A DNA stretch of 38,354 bases. Origin: Pseudomonadota bacterium. GTDB taxonomy: Bacteria > Pseudomonadota > Alphaproteobacteria > Acetobacterales > Acetobacteraceae. Below the pieces are notes generated by a model that ran no database searches, was not told where the DNA came from, and saw nothing but the letters and a program-made list of their open reading frames with translations. The position numbers were made by a program, and so were the translations under genes. The DNA lies in the NCBI GenBank assembly GCA_021818425.1, contig JAKAEC010000013.1, forward strand, positions 1 through 38,354, written 5' to 3'. This document shows, piece by piece, positions 8,923 to 17,189 of this stretch. Numbering within the stretch: position 1 is the stretch's first letter; each line of letters starts with the position of its first letter.

Positions 8923-9702
8923 ATGGCAAAGAAACTTGTTTGGGGCCGTGCTTGGCATGGTCGTTCGTATGATCTTGGGCGGATGAGCCTACGGGAACTC
9001 TGGGCGGCCTATCTCACGTACCCCGCCATCAGCCTCTACGCCTGCCTAGCCGTGCTTGCCGGCGCCTACGCACTGTTTACGGCCTGGCACTGGCAACAGA
9101 TCGTAGTGCCCACCGTGGCGGTGCTCATCGTCTATCCCCTGGCTTGGTACGGGCTGCACCGCTTTGTACTACATGGGCGTTGGCTCTACCGCATGCACTG
9201 GAGTGCCGCTCTCTGGAAGCGCATCCATTTCGATCATCATCAGGATCCGCACAGGCTCGAAGTGCTATTCGGCTCCTCCCTTAACACTATACCCACCATG
9301 CTCGTCATCACCTTGCCAGTGGGCTATGAGTTGGCGGGATGGACAGGCTTTGCCGCAGGATTCTGCACCGCACTCGTCACCACGTGCGTGTACGAGTTTG
9401 TCCACTGTATCCAGCATTTGAACTACAAGCCGAAAAACCGTTTCGTACAGAAGCTCAAGCGCGACCATCTGCTGCACCACTTTCAGAATGAGAAAGTGAA
9501 TTACGGCATCGTCTCTTTCCTGCCGGATGAGCTGTTCAATTCCTACGTCGCCGACCCGAAAGACTGCCCCAAAAGCCCGACTGTGTTCAATCTCGGCTAT
9601 GACCTGGAGGAAGCAAAGCGTTACCCATGGGTAATGGAGCTAACCGGCAGCCCCCCCCGGAATAAGCCTCCAGGTGCGATGCAGGAGCGGTTTGACCAAT
9701 GA
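8923..9702 (+). CDS. Sterol desaturase/fatty acid hydroxylase family protein, predicted ceramide hydroxylase
   Basis: A 259-residue integral-membrane di-iron oxygenase. The histidine boxes are complete: HRFVLH (79-84), HFDHHQDPH (102-110), HCIQH (161-165) and HLLHH (182-186), between hydrophobic segments at about 32-75 and 118-160. The family hydroxylates or desaturates sterols, fatty acids and sphingoid bases at the membrane. Its stop overlaps the start of the ceramide synthase gene as ATGA, so the two are made together. I infer that it hydroxylates the long-chain base or the N-acyl chain of ceramide. The exact position cannot be told from sequence. Confidence 0.85.
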   Translation: MAKKLVWGRAWHGRSYDLGRMSLRELWAAYLTYPAISLYACLAVLAGAYALFTAWHWQQIVVPTVAVLIVYPLAWYGLHRFVLHGRWLYRMHWSAALWKRIHFDHHQDPHRLEVLFGSSLNTIPTMLVITLPVGYELAGWTGFAAGFCTALVTTCVYEFVHCIQHLNYKPKNRFVQKLKRDHLLHHFQNEKVNYGIVSFLPDELFNSYVADPKDCPKSPTVFNLGYDLEEAKRYPWVMELTGSPPRNKPPGAMQERFDQ

Positions 9703-10829
9703 GCGAAATCAAGATTATTCCCGTTACGGACAAGAAACTCCTCAAGCGCTTTATCCTCTTGCCCGAGAGGCTGCATCAAACCGATCCCGCGTATATCGCG
9801 CCCCTGCATATGGAACGCGAGGAAGCACTCAGCTCAAAGAATCCATTCTTCAGTCATGCTGAGGTGCAGTTCTGGCTGGCGGTGAGAGATGGGCGCGACG
9901 TGGGGCGCATCTCCGCACAGATTGACAAGCTGGCCCGCTCCCTGCGCCCGGATGCGCCGGGCATGTTCGGCATGCTGGCCGCCGAGAATGATCCTGACTT
10001 GTTTGCCCTGCTGCTAGAAACAGCAGCCAACTGGCTGAGGCAGCGCGGTATGGCACGCATGCAGGGTCCGTTCAACCTTAACATTAACGAGGAAACTGGT
10101 GCGCTAATCGACGGGTTCGACACGCCTCCAATGCTTCTGATGCCCCATGACCTACCTTACGTCGCCCAACAGATAGAGGCGCTGGGCATGCAGAAGGCCA
10201 AGGATGTCATCGCGTATCTTTACGACATGCGCGTGGATTTGCCTGACAGCGTACGGCGCCTGCTCGACCGCACGTTGCCGCCAGGACTGAAGGTACGGCC
10301 TCTCAACATGAAGCGCATCAAGGAGGAGATTCAAAACGTCACTTCCATCTTCAACGATGCTTGGTCACAGAACTGGGGTTTTGTACCATTGACCGAAGAG
10401 GAGACGGATTACCTCTCAAAGTCGCTCAAACCGCTTTTGCACCCGCGCTTGACCAGCTTGGTGGAACGTAATGGCGAGCCGGTGGCCTTCATGATCGCGC
10501 TACCCAACCTTAACGAGGCGATTAAGGGGCTAAATGGTAAGATTTTGCCCTTTGGCTGGACCACTCTGCTCTGGCGCCTGAAAGTGGCGGGGGTGAAGAC
10601 CGCGCGCGTGCCGCTAATGGGCGTGCGTCGTTCTGCCGCCAAGGACATGATCGGCAGTTTGATGCCGTACCTGATGATTGACATGGTGCGCCGGGAGGGG
10701 CTGAAGATGGGCTATACCCATATCGAACTCTCATGGATTCTTGAAGACAACATGCCGATGCGCCGCATGATCGAAAGCCTGAACGCCAAGCCCTATAAAA
10801 CCTACCGCGTATTCGAGACAGCACTCTAA
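9699..10829 (+). CDS. GNAT-like N-acyltransferase, predicted bacterial ceramide synthase (bCerS)
   Basis: A soluble 376-residue protein with a C-terminal GNAT-like acyltransferase fold. Conserved blocks include RMQGPFNLNINEETGALIDG at about residues 120-139, GMQKAKDVIAYLYDM, FNDAWSQNWGFVPLTEEE and ELSWILEDNMPMRRM near the C terminus. It resembles the protein that acts as ceramide synthase (bCerS) in Caulobacter, a family unrelated to the eukaryotic membrane enzyme. It would N-acylate 3-ketosphinganine or the long-chain base. ATGA coupling to the hydroxylase, and the presence of spt, acp, AasR-like and CerR-like genes within 12 kb, strongly support this role. Homology is recognised by eye, not by search. 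Confidence 0.85.
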   Translation: MSEIKIIPVTDKKLLKRFILLPERLHQTDPAYIAPLHMEREEALSSKNPFFSHAEVQFWLAVRDGRDVGRISAQIDKLARSLRPDAPGMFGMLAAENDPDLFALLLETAANWLRQRGMARMQGPFNLNINEETGALIDGFDTPPMLLMPHDLPYVAQQIEALGMQKAKDVIAYLYDMRVDLPDSVRRLLDRTLPPGLKVRPLNMKRIKEEIQNVTSIFNDAWSQNWGFVPLTEEETDYLSKSLKPLLHPRLTSLVERNGEPVAFMIALPNLNEAIKGLNGKILPFGWTTLLWRLKVAGVKTARVPLMGVRRSAAKDMIGSLMPYLMIDMVRREGLKMGYTHIELSWILEDNMPMRRMIESLNAKPYKTYRVFETAL

Positions 10830-11160
10830 TCCACCTGCGCTGGCATGGCCCAATGCCAGCCAGCCACAGGGCGCATCCCGTTGCCATTGGCGTCATAGCC
10901 GGGCTCGCTCGCCAAAGCGTACATCCGCAATGGTCCTGCCAGACAATACCCAGACTATCGCGTATTATGGAATGGCCGTCACCAGAGGGGAGTACGCATG
11001 CACGAGCACTCCCGTGGCACCGGCATGAGCCAGGAATCAACCTAATACACTGACATTTGTTTTGTTTTCGGAAAGGGCCCCGCGCCCGCCTGTTGTGCCC
11101 AATCACCATGTCACCTTTGGCTACGGACGTGAGATTTTCTTCCACCGCACCGGGCATGAT
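10830..11160. other. 331-base gap between convergent genes
   Basis: The space between the converging ceramide synthase and ceramide reductase genes. It holds an 8-bp hairpin at 10839-10860 and a T-rich run near 11053-11070. I see no supported gene, RNA or repeat. A 32-residue minus-strand frame at 10826-10924 has coding-like third positions but no recognisable similarity. Confidence 0.5.
10839..10860. terminator. Possible bidirectional terminator hairpin
   Basis: An 8-bp perfect stem (GCTGGCAT / ATGCCAGC, loop GGCCCA) lies 10 bases after the ceramide synthase stop, between convergent genes. No U-tract follows on either strand, so it is a weak or Rho-assisted terminator at best. Confidence 0.35.
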
Positions 11161-12129
11161 TCAGCCAGAGCCACTTTGCCTCAACCACCCTACTTGTCGG
11201 TACCAGGCAACAGCTTCTGCAAACCCCGCCGCCAGGGAGATACGCGGCCTATAAATCTCCCGCGGCAACAATTCCGAATTAGAAACAGACCAATCAGGAT
11301 GTAGCATCTCCCGCGCCTTGCCTAGCGTGAAAATTGGTCTTGTTCCACGCCCACTCCTCAGTCGTTCAGATAAAAACCCAGCAGACAGAACCAGAATCCT
11401 TGGCAGATTAATGCAAATAGGCGCGCCGCCCGTAGCGCGCGCAGCTTGCGTCATCAGCGCGCGTATCTCATAGCCTTCCGGATTTTCATCAGCCAAGGCA
11501 AAACATCCCGGCCGGAACTTTGGTCCCACCATCGCTGCAATCGCCCCCGCGGCATCTCGCGCGTGAATCACCGCTGCCTTACCGTGACCGAGCAGTGGCG
11601 CCACTTTCCATAAACTTTCCTGAAAAACCGCCAGGGTTTCCCTGTCCCACGGCCCATAGACCGCGGGCGGGCGAATGATCGCCAACTGCTCTGCAGCGCC
11701 GCCAAACATCCGCCTGACCTCGTCTTCCGCCGCGCGCTTACTAAATGCATAATTTGAAAGTTGCGGTTCCCGCGCAGCAAGGGATGAAATCATGATAAAC
11801 TTGGCCATGGGGGCCATGCGCCGCGTGGCCCGTGCCACGGCCACCGTGCCGTCTCGGTTGGCGCGCATGAACGCGGCCCTGTCGCGCGCCTTTATCAATC
11901 CCGCCGCATGCACTACCACATCCGCACCCTGCACCAATGCCGCCATAGCGGCCTCATCTTCCAGAGTGCCATTCACGGTTTCAAAGGCCAGTCCCTCAAG
12001 GGCGACATGGGTAACAGGACGCCGCACGAGCAGTCGCAGGCGCAATCCCGCTTGGGCTAGGGCAGGTACCAAATGCAACCCCAGAAACCCTGTTCCGCCG
12101 GTAACGGCGACCAGCGGGGACAGACTCAT
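11161..12129 (-). CDS. Extended SDR (NAD-dependent epimerase family), predicted ceramide reductase CerR
   Basis: A 322-residue extended short-chain dehydrogenase with the dinucleotide-binding VTGGTGFLG at residues 9-17, HAAGLIK at 74-80, SSLAARE with the catalytic Ser, and the active-site pair YAFSK (Y127, K131). In Caulobacter an SDR of this kind beside spt reduces the 3-keto group of ketoceramide (CerR). Here it is the second gene of a minus-strand pair and overlaps the fatty acyl-AMP ligase stop-to-start as ATGA. The role as keto-reductase is inferred from the cluster; the fold and cofactor type are clear. It could in principle be a sugar epimerase for the glycan part. Confidence 0.82.
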   Translation of the reverse strand: MSLSPLVAVTGGTGFLGLHLVPALAQAGLRLRLLVRRPVTHVALEGLAFETVNGTLEDEAAMAALVQGADVVVHAAGLIKARDRAAFMRANRDGTVAVARATRRMAPMAKFIMISSLAAREPQLSNYAFSKRAAEDEVRRMFGGAAEQLAIIRPPAVYGPWDRETLAVFQESLWKVAPLLGHGKAAVIHARDAAGAIAAMVGPKFRPGCFALADENPEGYEIRALMTQAARATGGAPICINLPRILVLSAGFLSERLRSGRGTRPIFTLGKAREMLHPDWSVSNSELLPREIYRPRISLAAGFAEAVAWYRQVGWLRQSGSG

Positions 12130-13865
12130 TCAGCCGCAGTGGCAGGCGCGCGGGGTTGAAAGGCGCCGTCGAGATACATCGCCCGGGCACGCGAACGGCT
12201 AAGCTTGCCCGACGAGGTCTGCGGAAGACTGTGCGGAGGCACCAGCACTACGCGCGTTTCAAGCCCCTGGCGACCGCGGAAGAAGCGCGTAAGCTCCAGC
12301 GCCAGCGCCTCCCGCTGGGCAGGGTCGGTGGTACGGCACTGCACGAGGACCACGACCTCCTCATCCTCGCCGTTATCTGTGGAAAACACCGCCACATCGC
12401 CACTACGCAGGGCGGGAACTTCCGCCTCAGCTGCCCATTCCAGATCCTGGGGCCACACATTGCGGCCATTCACGATCACGAGATCCTTCGCTCGGCCGGT
12501 AATCACGATCTGCCCATTGATCAAATAGCCTAGATCGCCAGTATCCAGCCAACCATCACGGGAAAGCACGCGCGCGGTTTCTTCCGGTGCACCGAAATAG
12601 CCCAACATCAGGCTGGGCCCCCGCACAAAAATATGGCCTACCTCGCGCTCGGCAAGCAGCGTGCTATCTGGCCCGCGCACCTCCACCTCGTGCGCCGGCA
12701 GCATCTGGCCGCAGATCACGAAATGCCTGGTGCGCTCGCTGTTCTCGTTGGCGGGCACGGCGCGGTGCTCGCGTTCCAATACCAGCCCATCCACCGCATC
12801 CTCCCTCGCCCCTTGGCCATCTGGACTGAAGCTTAGAGCCAACGTGGCTTCGGCCATGCCATAGCATGGGATGAAGGCGGTTTGAGAAAAGCCGATGCTC
12901 CCGAAACGTTCGGCAAAGCGCGTCAGTACCGCTGGGCGGATCATATCCCCACCAATTCCGGCCCGGCGCCAGGAGGAAAGGTCGATACCATCCGTCGAGG
13001 CCGTTTGCGCCCGACGTGCGCAAAGCTCGTAACCAAAGGACGGGCTGAAGGAGATGCTGCCCTTGTTGCGGGTGATCAACTGCAACCACAGCAACGGCCG
13101 ACGGGCAAATTCGCGCGTAGGCAGCACGTCCACCGAGAGCTGGCAGGCCATTGGCATCAACAGAAACCCGACCAGTCCCATGTCGTGGTAATATGGCAAC
13201 CAACTTGTGCAGCGATCGTTCTCGTTCACCTGCAGACCGTATTTGGCCATGTAATGCGCATTAGCCATGAAGGCCGCTTGCGAGACCGCCACACCTAACG
13301 GAAAGCGCGTAGAGCCAGAGGAGAATTGCAGATAAGCCAGCGACTCGGGCACGGGCAAGCCGCCCTCAGCCGCCATCGGCGCGTTTTCTAGGGCGGAAAT
13401 CACGCCCGAACAGCGCAAATTCAACCCCTCCACAGCTTCCGCGAGCCAATCCGCAAGCACTTGTGGGCCGAAAACGGCATGGGCATCCGCCCCCTGGATC
13501 ATCCGGCGCAGGAAACCAATATAGCCTTCTTTGCCGCCAAAGGCTGCAGGCAAAGGCAGGGGGGCCGGCACCAACCCGGCATATTGGCAGGCAAAGAAGG
13601 CGCGGGCAAAATCCCCGTCGCTCTCGGCTAGCAGACCGACGCGCTCGCCTGGCTTCAACCCCGTGCCGAGCAGCCGGCGGGCCAGGGCGATTGCCTGCAC
13701 CCGCAGCGTGGCGTAGGGAAGCGATTCGGCGAGAATACCCTTGCCTGAATAGAAATTAAGGCCCGTCGGGCCTTGCGCTGCATAGTCCAGGGCCTCGGCT
13801 ATGGTTCCGAAATCGGCGAGACGCTTGACCAGCCCATGATGGTGAGTCGGGGTAGGCTCAGTCAT
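12126..13865 (-). CDS. Fatty acyl-AMP ligase / acyl-ACP synthetase, AasR-like
   Basis: A 579-residue ANL-superfamily enzyme of the fatty acyl-AMP ligase type. It shows the P-loop FSSGSTRFPLG (181-191), SWLPYYHDMGLVG, YGMAEATL (335-342), GWLDTGDLGY (438-447), GRAKDLVIVNGRNVWPQDLE and the C-terminal catalytic lysine in QTSSGKLSR (K554). Such enzymes activate fatty acids as acyl-AMP and load them onto an acyl carrier protein. In Caulobacter the homologue (AasR) charges the dedicated ACP that feeds serine palmitoyltransferase. Here the ACP gene is at 20594. It leads a two-gene operon with the ceramide reductase gene. I am confident of the class; the ACP partner is inferred. Confidence 0.88.
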   Translation of the reverse strand: MTEPTPTHHHGLVKRLADFGTIAEALDYAAQGPTGLNFYSGKGILAESLPYATLRVQAIALARRLLGTGLKPGERVGLLAESDGDFARAFFACQYAGLVPAPLPLPAAFGGKEGYIGFLRRMIQGADAHAVFGPQVLADWLAEAVEGLNLRCSGVISALENAPMAAEGGLPVPESLAYLQFSSGSTRFPLGVAVSQAAFMANAHYMAKYGLQVNENDRCTSWLPYYHDMGLVGFLLMPMACQLSVDVLPTREFARRPLLWLQLITRNKGSISFSPSFGYELCARRAQTASTDGIDLSSWRRAGIGGDMIRPAVLTRFAERFGSIGFSQTAFIPCYGMAEATLALSFSPDGQGAREDAVDGLVLEREHRAVPANENSERTRHFVICGQMLPAHEVEVRGPDSTLLAEREVGHIFVRGPSLMLGYFGAPEETARVLSRDGWLDTGDLGYLINGQIVITGRAKDLVIVNGRNVWPQDLEWAAEAEVPALRSGDVAVFSTDNGEDEEVVVLVQCRTTDPAQREALALELTRFFRGRQGLETRVVLVPPHSLPQTSSGKLSRSRARAMYLDGAFQPRAPATAAE

Positions 13866-14024
13866 ATTGCCTGAAATTTACCATTGATGCCATCCGATGG
13901 CGCTAACAGACTCGCAAGTGAATGGCAATGGCTTTGCCGGATGGCGCGGTTGACAGCAAGTCTGTCCGCCGCCTAGCTCCCCCACCAGTGCATGTCTTCC
14001 CCGCCGCCGGATTACTCTTTCCTT

Positions 14025-14996
14025 ATGTCAATTCCCAGAACGCTGCACTTTTGTTGGATCGGCCCTCACCTTACCTGGGCTCACGGCTTCGCACTGCTCT
14101 CCGCCGCCGCCAAGAGCGGGATGGACCAGGTCATTCTCCACCACACGGACGAACTGGCTGACGGCCCGGCGCTTGGCGCGGTGGTGACTGCAGGCGTTAC
14201 GCTCTCCCGCCTCTCGCCGCAGGCGCTGTTGGCGCCAGTGCAAGCTCAGCTTGGACTCGGCGAGACCCTCACCCTTCTGCACGCCCGGTTGCAAAGCCCC
14301 ACGCAGCGGGCGGATCTGCTGCGCGCCGCCCTCCTGTACAGCCGCGGCGGCGTTTATATGGATGTAGATACCCTCACCTTGACATCGCTCACAGAACTGC
14401 TGGAAACACAGCAGTTTATCGGGGCAGAGCGCATCGTCTGGCCCCATTGGATCTATCAATCGAACTCGCCCCTAGTCTGGGCCAAGCATCTGGGGCTGGA
14501 CGTACTGCGCAAGATGCTACGCTTGGCACCGGGTGGCTGGCGCGCCTTCCGCGCCGTGGAGAGCTGGTATGTGCCGGCCGTAAATAACGCCGTAATGGGC
14601 GCCGAGCCCGGTGCCCCCTTGTTCGCCACTGTGCTGCGCACCATAGCAGCTCTGCCAGATGGAGCCCTCCCTGGCCCTTACGCGCTGGGGCCCGATATCT
14701 ATCAAGCGCTGCTAACGACCTCACCGCCACCAAGACTCGTCATCCACGAGCCAGCCTGTTTCTACCCGCTGGCACCGGAAATCTCGGAACATTGGTTCCG
14801 CCCTTGCCACAATGCGCAGGCCGCGCTGGACCACGTGCTCAGCCCCCGAACCAGCGTGGTACATTGGTACGGCTCGGTCCGCACTAAGCCCTATGTGGCA
14901 CAGATCAGCCCCAATTATGTGCGTACCAACTGCCAAACACAACTTTATAGCGCTCTAGTCTGTCGCCTTCTGCCAGCGCTGACGGGCCTGCAATAA
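14025..14996 (+). CDS. GT32-type glycosyltransferase with DXD sugar-binding motif
   Basis: A 323-residue protein starting with the family-typical IPRTLHFCWIG and containing RADLLRAALLYSRGGVYMDVD (R95 to D115), the nucleotide-sugar and metal-binding core of the Gly_transf_sug (Och1-like, CAZy GT32) fold. The frame opens at ATG 13992, 11 codons upstream; neither start has a good ribosome site, and 14025 is preferred because homologues begin at IPR. The yeast inositol-phosphoceramide mannosyltransferases Sur1 and Csh1 belong to GT32. The gene sits upstream of the inositol operon on the same strand, so glycosylation of an inositol lipid is a reasonable inference. The sugar donor is unknown. Confidence 0.78.
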   Translation: MSIPRTLHFCWIGPHLTWAHGFALLSAAAKSGMDQVILHHTDELADGPALGAVVTAGVTLSRLSPQALLAPVQAQLGLGETLTLLHARLQSPTQRADLLRAALLYSRGGVYMDVDTLTLTSLTELLETQQFIGAERIVWPHWIYQSNSPLVWAKHLGLDVLRKMLRLAPGGWRAFRAVESWYVPAVNNAVMGAEPGAPLFATVLRTIAALPDGALPGPYALGPDIYQALLTTSPPPRLVIHEPACFYPLAPEISEHWFRPCHNAQAALDHVLSPRTSVVHWYGSVRTKPYVAQISPNYVRTNCQTQLYSALVCRLLPALTGLQ

Positions 14997-15339
14997 AGCC
15001 AGGTTTTCTATCTTACCTGTCTGTCACACTTGCGACATATGGCAGAAAGAGCTACGACCCTGGCCAAACTTACCGCGCAGAGTTCGGACTCACCCAGATT
15101 TTCCCGCAGTCCGTCCGGAGCCTTTCGCACTATTGCGCGGCGTTCCGGTGCCGTTTTGGCAGGGTTGCGATTGGCAGGAGGCTTTAGGGTACGGGGTTGA
15201 GGTACGACGGCGATTCCCAATGCATTTTTGGCGTATGGCGGGCAAGCTGTGATGGCCGGGGTGTGCTTGGACATCCGGCGCCTTGGCCCTGGGTGGCGTC
15301 CTGCTCCCAGACAGAATTTAGCGAGAGACGAGGTTGATT
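14997..15339. other. 343-base region upstream of the inositol operon
   Basis: No convincing gene on either strand; a minus-strand frame at 15008-15274 has no recognisable similarity. It should contain the promoter of the ino1 operon, but I could not pick a clear -35/-10 pair. GAGG lies 7 bases before the ino1 ATG. Confidence 0.5.
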
Positions 15340-16476
15340 ATGGCGAAGAACGGCGGCATCCGCATCGCAATCGCTGGCATCGGCAATTGTGCCAGCTCCC
15401 TGATCCAGGGCATTTATTACTACACGCCGGAACGTTGCGCCGAGGGCGTCGTCGGCCTCATGCACACCGAGATCGGCGGCTACCAGCCGAACGACATCCA
15501 AGTTGTTGCCGCGTTCGACGTAGATTTCCGCAAGGTCGGCCACGATGTCTCCCGTGCTATCTTCGCCAAGCCCAACTGCACCAAGGTATTCGAGCCGAAC
15601 ATCCCGGAAATGGGCGTTACCGTGAAAATGGGCCGAGTACTGGATGGCATCTCCGAACACATGGCCGACTACGACGAGGACCGTACATTCGTACGTTCCG
15701 AGGCCAAGGAACTTACAAAGTCGGAAATCGTCGCCGAACTGAAGGCCGCCAAAACGGATGTGCTACTGAACTACATGCCAGTGGGCTCCGAAGCCGCTGC
15801 GCGCTTCTATGCCGATTGCGCCCTTGAAGCCGGCTGCGCCTTTGTGAACAACATGCCAGTCTTCATCGCCAGCGATAAAGCCTATGCCGACAAGTTCGAA
15901 GCAGCCAATCTACCGATCATCGGCGACGATATCAAATCCCAGGTGGGCGCCACCATTACCCATCGCGTGCTGACGGATCTATTCGCCAAGCGCGGCGTGA
16001 AGCTGTTGCATACCTACCAGCTCAACACCGGCGGCAACACAGACTTCCTGAATATGAAGAACCAGCAGCGCCTGGCGTCCAAGAAGAAGTCCAAGACCGA
16101 GGCAGTGCAGGCCGTGACGAAGAATCGGATGGAAAAGGACAACATCCATATCGGCCCGTCCGACTATGTGCCCTGGCAGAACGACAACAAGATCGCCTTC
16201 ATCCGCATGGAAGGCTTGCAGTTCGGCGATGTGCCGATGGATTTGGAGCTACGCCTCTCCGTTCAGGACAGCCCGAATTCCGCCGGTGTCGTCATCGACA
16301 TGATCCGCTGCTGCAAGCTGGCGCTGGAAGCCAGCGTGGGCGGCGTACTGACCGGGCCCTCGGCTTATTTCTGCAAGCACCCACCGGTGCAGTTCACAGA
16401 CGATGTAGCACACGAAATGACCGAAGAATTCATTCGAACCTGCCGTCCGCTGCTGGCGGTCACAGCCGCCGAATGA
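15340..16476 (+). CDS. ino1: Inositol-3-phosphate synthase (actinobacterial-type Ino1)
   Basis: This enzyme cyclises glucose-6-phosphate to myo-inositol phosphate with bound NAD. The 378-residue protein has the NAD-binding start IAIAGIGNCASSLIQG (residues 9-24), GDDIKSQVGATITHRVL near 195-211, and the family signature LNTGGNTDFLNM at about 228-239. This matches the short bacterial/archaeal Ino1 family (as in Mycobacterium) and not the longer eukaryotic one. ATG 15340 is preceded by ACGAGG; a TTG two codons upstream is not needed. It is the first gene of a tight operon: its stop overlaps the cytidylyltransferase start as ATGA. De novo inositol synthesis is uncommon in Proteobacteria. Confidence 0.93.
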   Translation: MAKNGGIRIAIAGIGNCASSLIQGIYYYTPERCAEGVVGLMHTEIGGYQPNDIQVVAAFDVDFRKVGHDVSRAIFAKPNCTKVFEPNIPEMGVTVKMGRVLDGISEHMADYDEDRTFVRSEAKELTKSEIVAELKAAKTDVLLNYMPVGSEAAARFYADCALEAGCAFVNNMPVFIASDKAYADKFEAANLPIIGDDIKSQVGATITHRVLTDLFAKRGVKLLHTYQLNTGGNTDFLNMKNQQRLASKKKSKTEAVQAVTKNRMEKDNIHIGPSDYVPWQNDNKIAFIRMEGLQFGDVPMDLELRLSVQDSPNSAGVVIDMIRCCKLALEASVGGVLTGPSAYFCKHPPVQFTDDVAHEMTEEFIRTCRPLLAVTAAE

Positions 16477-17189
16477 GATGCCTGATTGTCGCCGCCGGTC
16501 AAGGCACGCGCCTGCGCGAGAAGGGAGAGCTGAAGCCGCTCATCCCCATCCGCGGCGTGCCACTGATAGAGCGTGTGATTGGCAATGCCCACGCGGCGGG
16601 GGTAAGTGAATTTCTAGTCGTCACCGGCTACCGGTCTGATGAATTGCAGGCCCGGCTAGGCGAATTTTCCCGCCGCTCCACCATCCATATTACCCGTATC
16701 TTCAACCGTGCCTGGGACCGGGCGAATGGCGTTTCGGTTTTGTCGGCCAAGCAATATCTGGATGAGCCATTTCTGCTGATAATGTGCGACCATCTAGTGG
16801 ACCCCGAGATTCTGTGTGGGGTGATCACGGCCGAACATGAGCCGGAAACGGTTACGCTGGGCGTCGACTTCAATATCGACAACCCACTGAACGATCCGGA
16901 CGACGTGACTCGCGTAAAATGCGACGGCCAACGCCTACTGCATATTGGCAAAATCATCCGCGATTATAACTGCTTCGATACCGGCGTGTTCCACTGCACA
17001 CCAATCATGTTTGCAGCGCTGGAGGAATCCCAGACACGCGGTGATGACAGCATCTCGGGCGCCATGAACGTATTGGCCGAATGGGGCAAGGCGCGGGCGC
17101 ACGACATCGGCGACCGCCTCTGGGTGGACGTGGACGACCCTATCGCCTTTGGTAAAGCCGAGGCGCTACTGGACGCCGGCAGACTTTAA
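16473..17189 (+). CDS. Nucleotidyltransferase, predicted inositol-1-phosphate cytidylyltransferase
   Basis: A 238-residue GT-A fold nucleotidyltransferase starting with LIVAAGQGTRLREKGELKP, with a metal-binding aspartate in LLIMCDHLVDPEIL (D106) and the C-terminal LWVDVDDP (216-223). The MCDHL motif, IGKIIRDYNCFDTGVF and the DVDDP ending match the cytidylyltransferase (IPCT) domain of the archaeal bifunctional IPCT-DIPPS enzymes, which make CDP-inositol from CTP and inositol-1-phosphate. It overlaps ino1 by ATGA and abuts the CDP-alcohol phosphatidyltransferase with no spacing: the same two activities are fused in archaea. Nucleotide and sugar-phosphate choice are inferred from the context and these motifs. 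Confidence 0.85.
   Translation: MRCLIVAAGQGTRLREKGELKPLIPIRGVPLIERVIGNAHAAGVSEFLVVTGYRSDELQARLGEFSRRSTIHITRIFNRAWDRANGVSVLSAKQYLDEPFLLIMCDHLVDPEILCGVITAEHEPETVTLGVDFNIDNPLNDPDDVTRVKCDGQRLLHIGKIIRDYNCFDTGVFHCTPIMFAALEESQTRGDDSISGAMNVLAEWGKARAHDIGDRLWVDVDDPIAFGKAEALLDAGRL

Noticed and set aside
10826-10924. A 32-residue minus-strand frame with coding-like third positions
   Set aside because: No recognisable family, no clear ribosome site, and it touches the stop of the ceramide synthase gene; left as unproven.
10522-11157. A 211-residue minus-strand open frame
   Set aside because: Half of it is antisense to the ceramide synthase gene, and its product has no domain-like pattern.
15008-15274. 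An 88-residue minus-strand frame upstream of ino1
   Set aside because: No recognisable family, and it lies in the expected promoter region of ino1.
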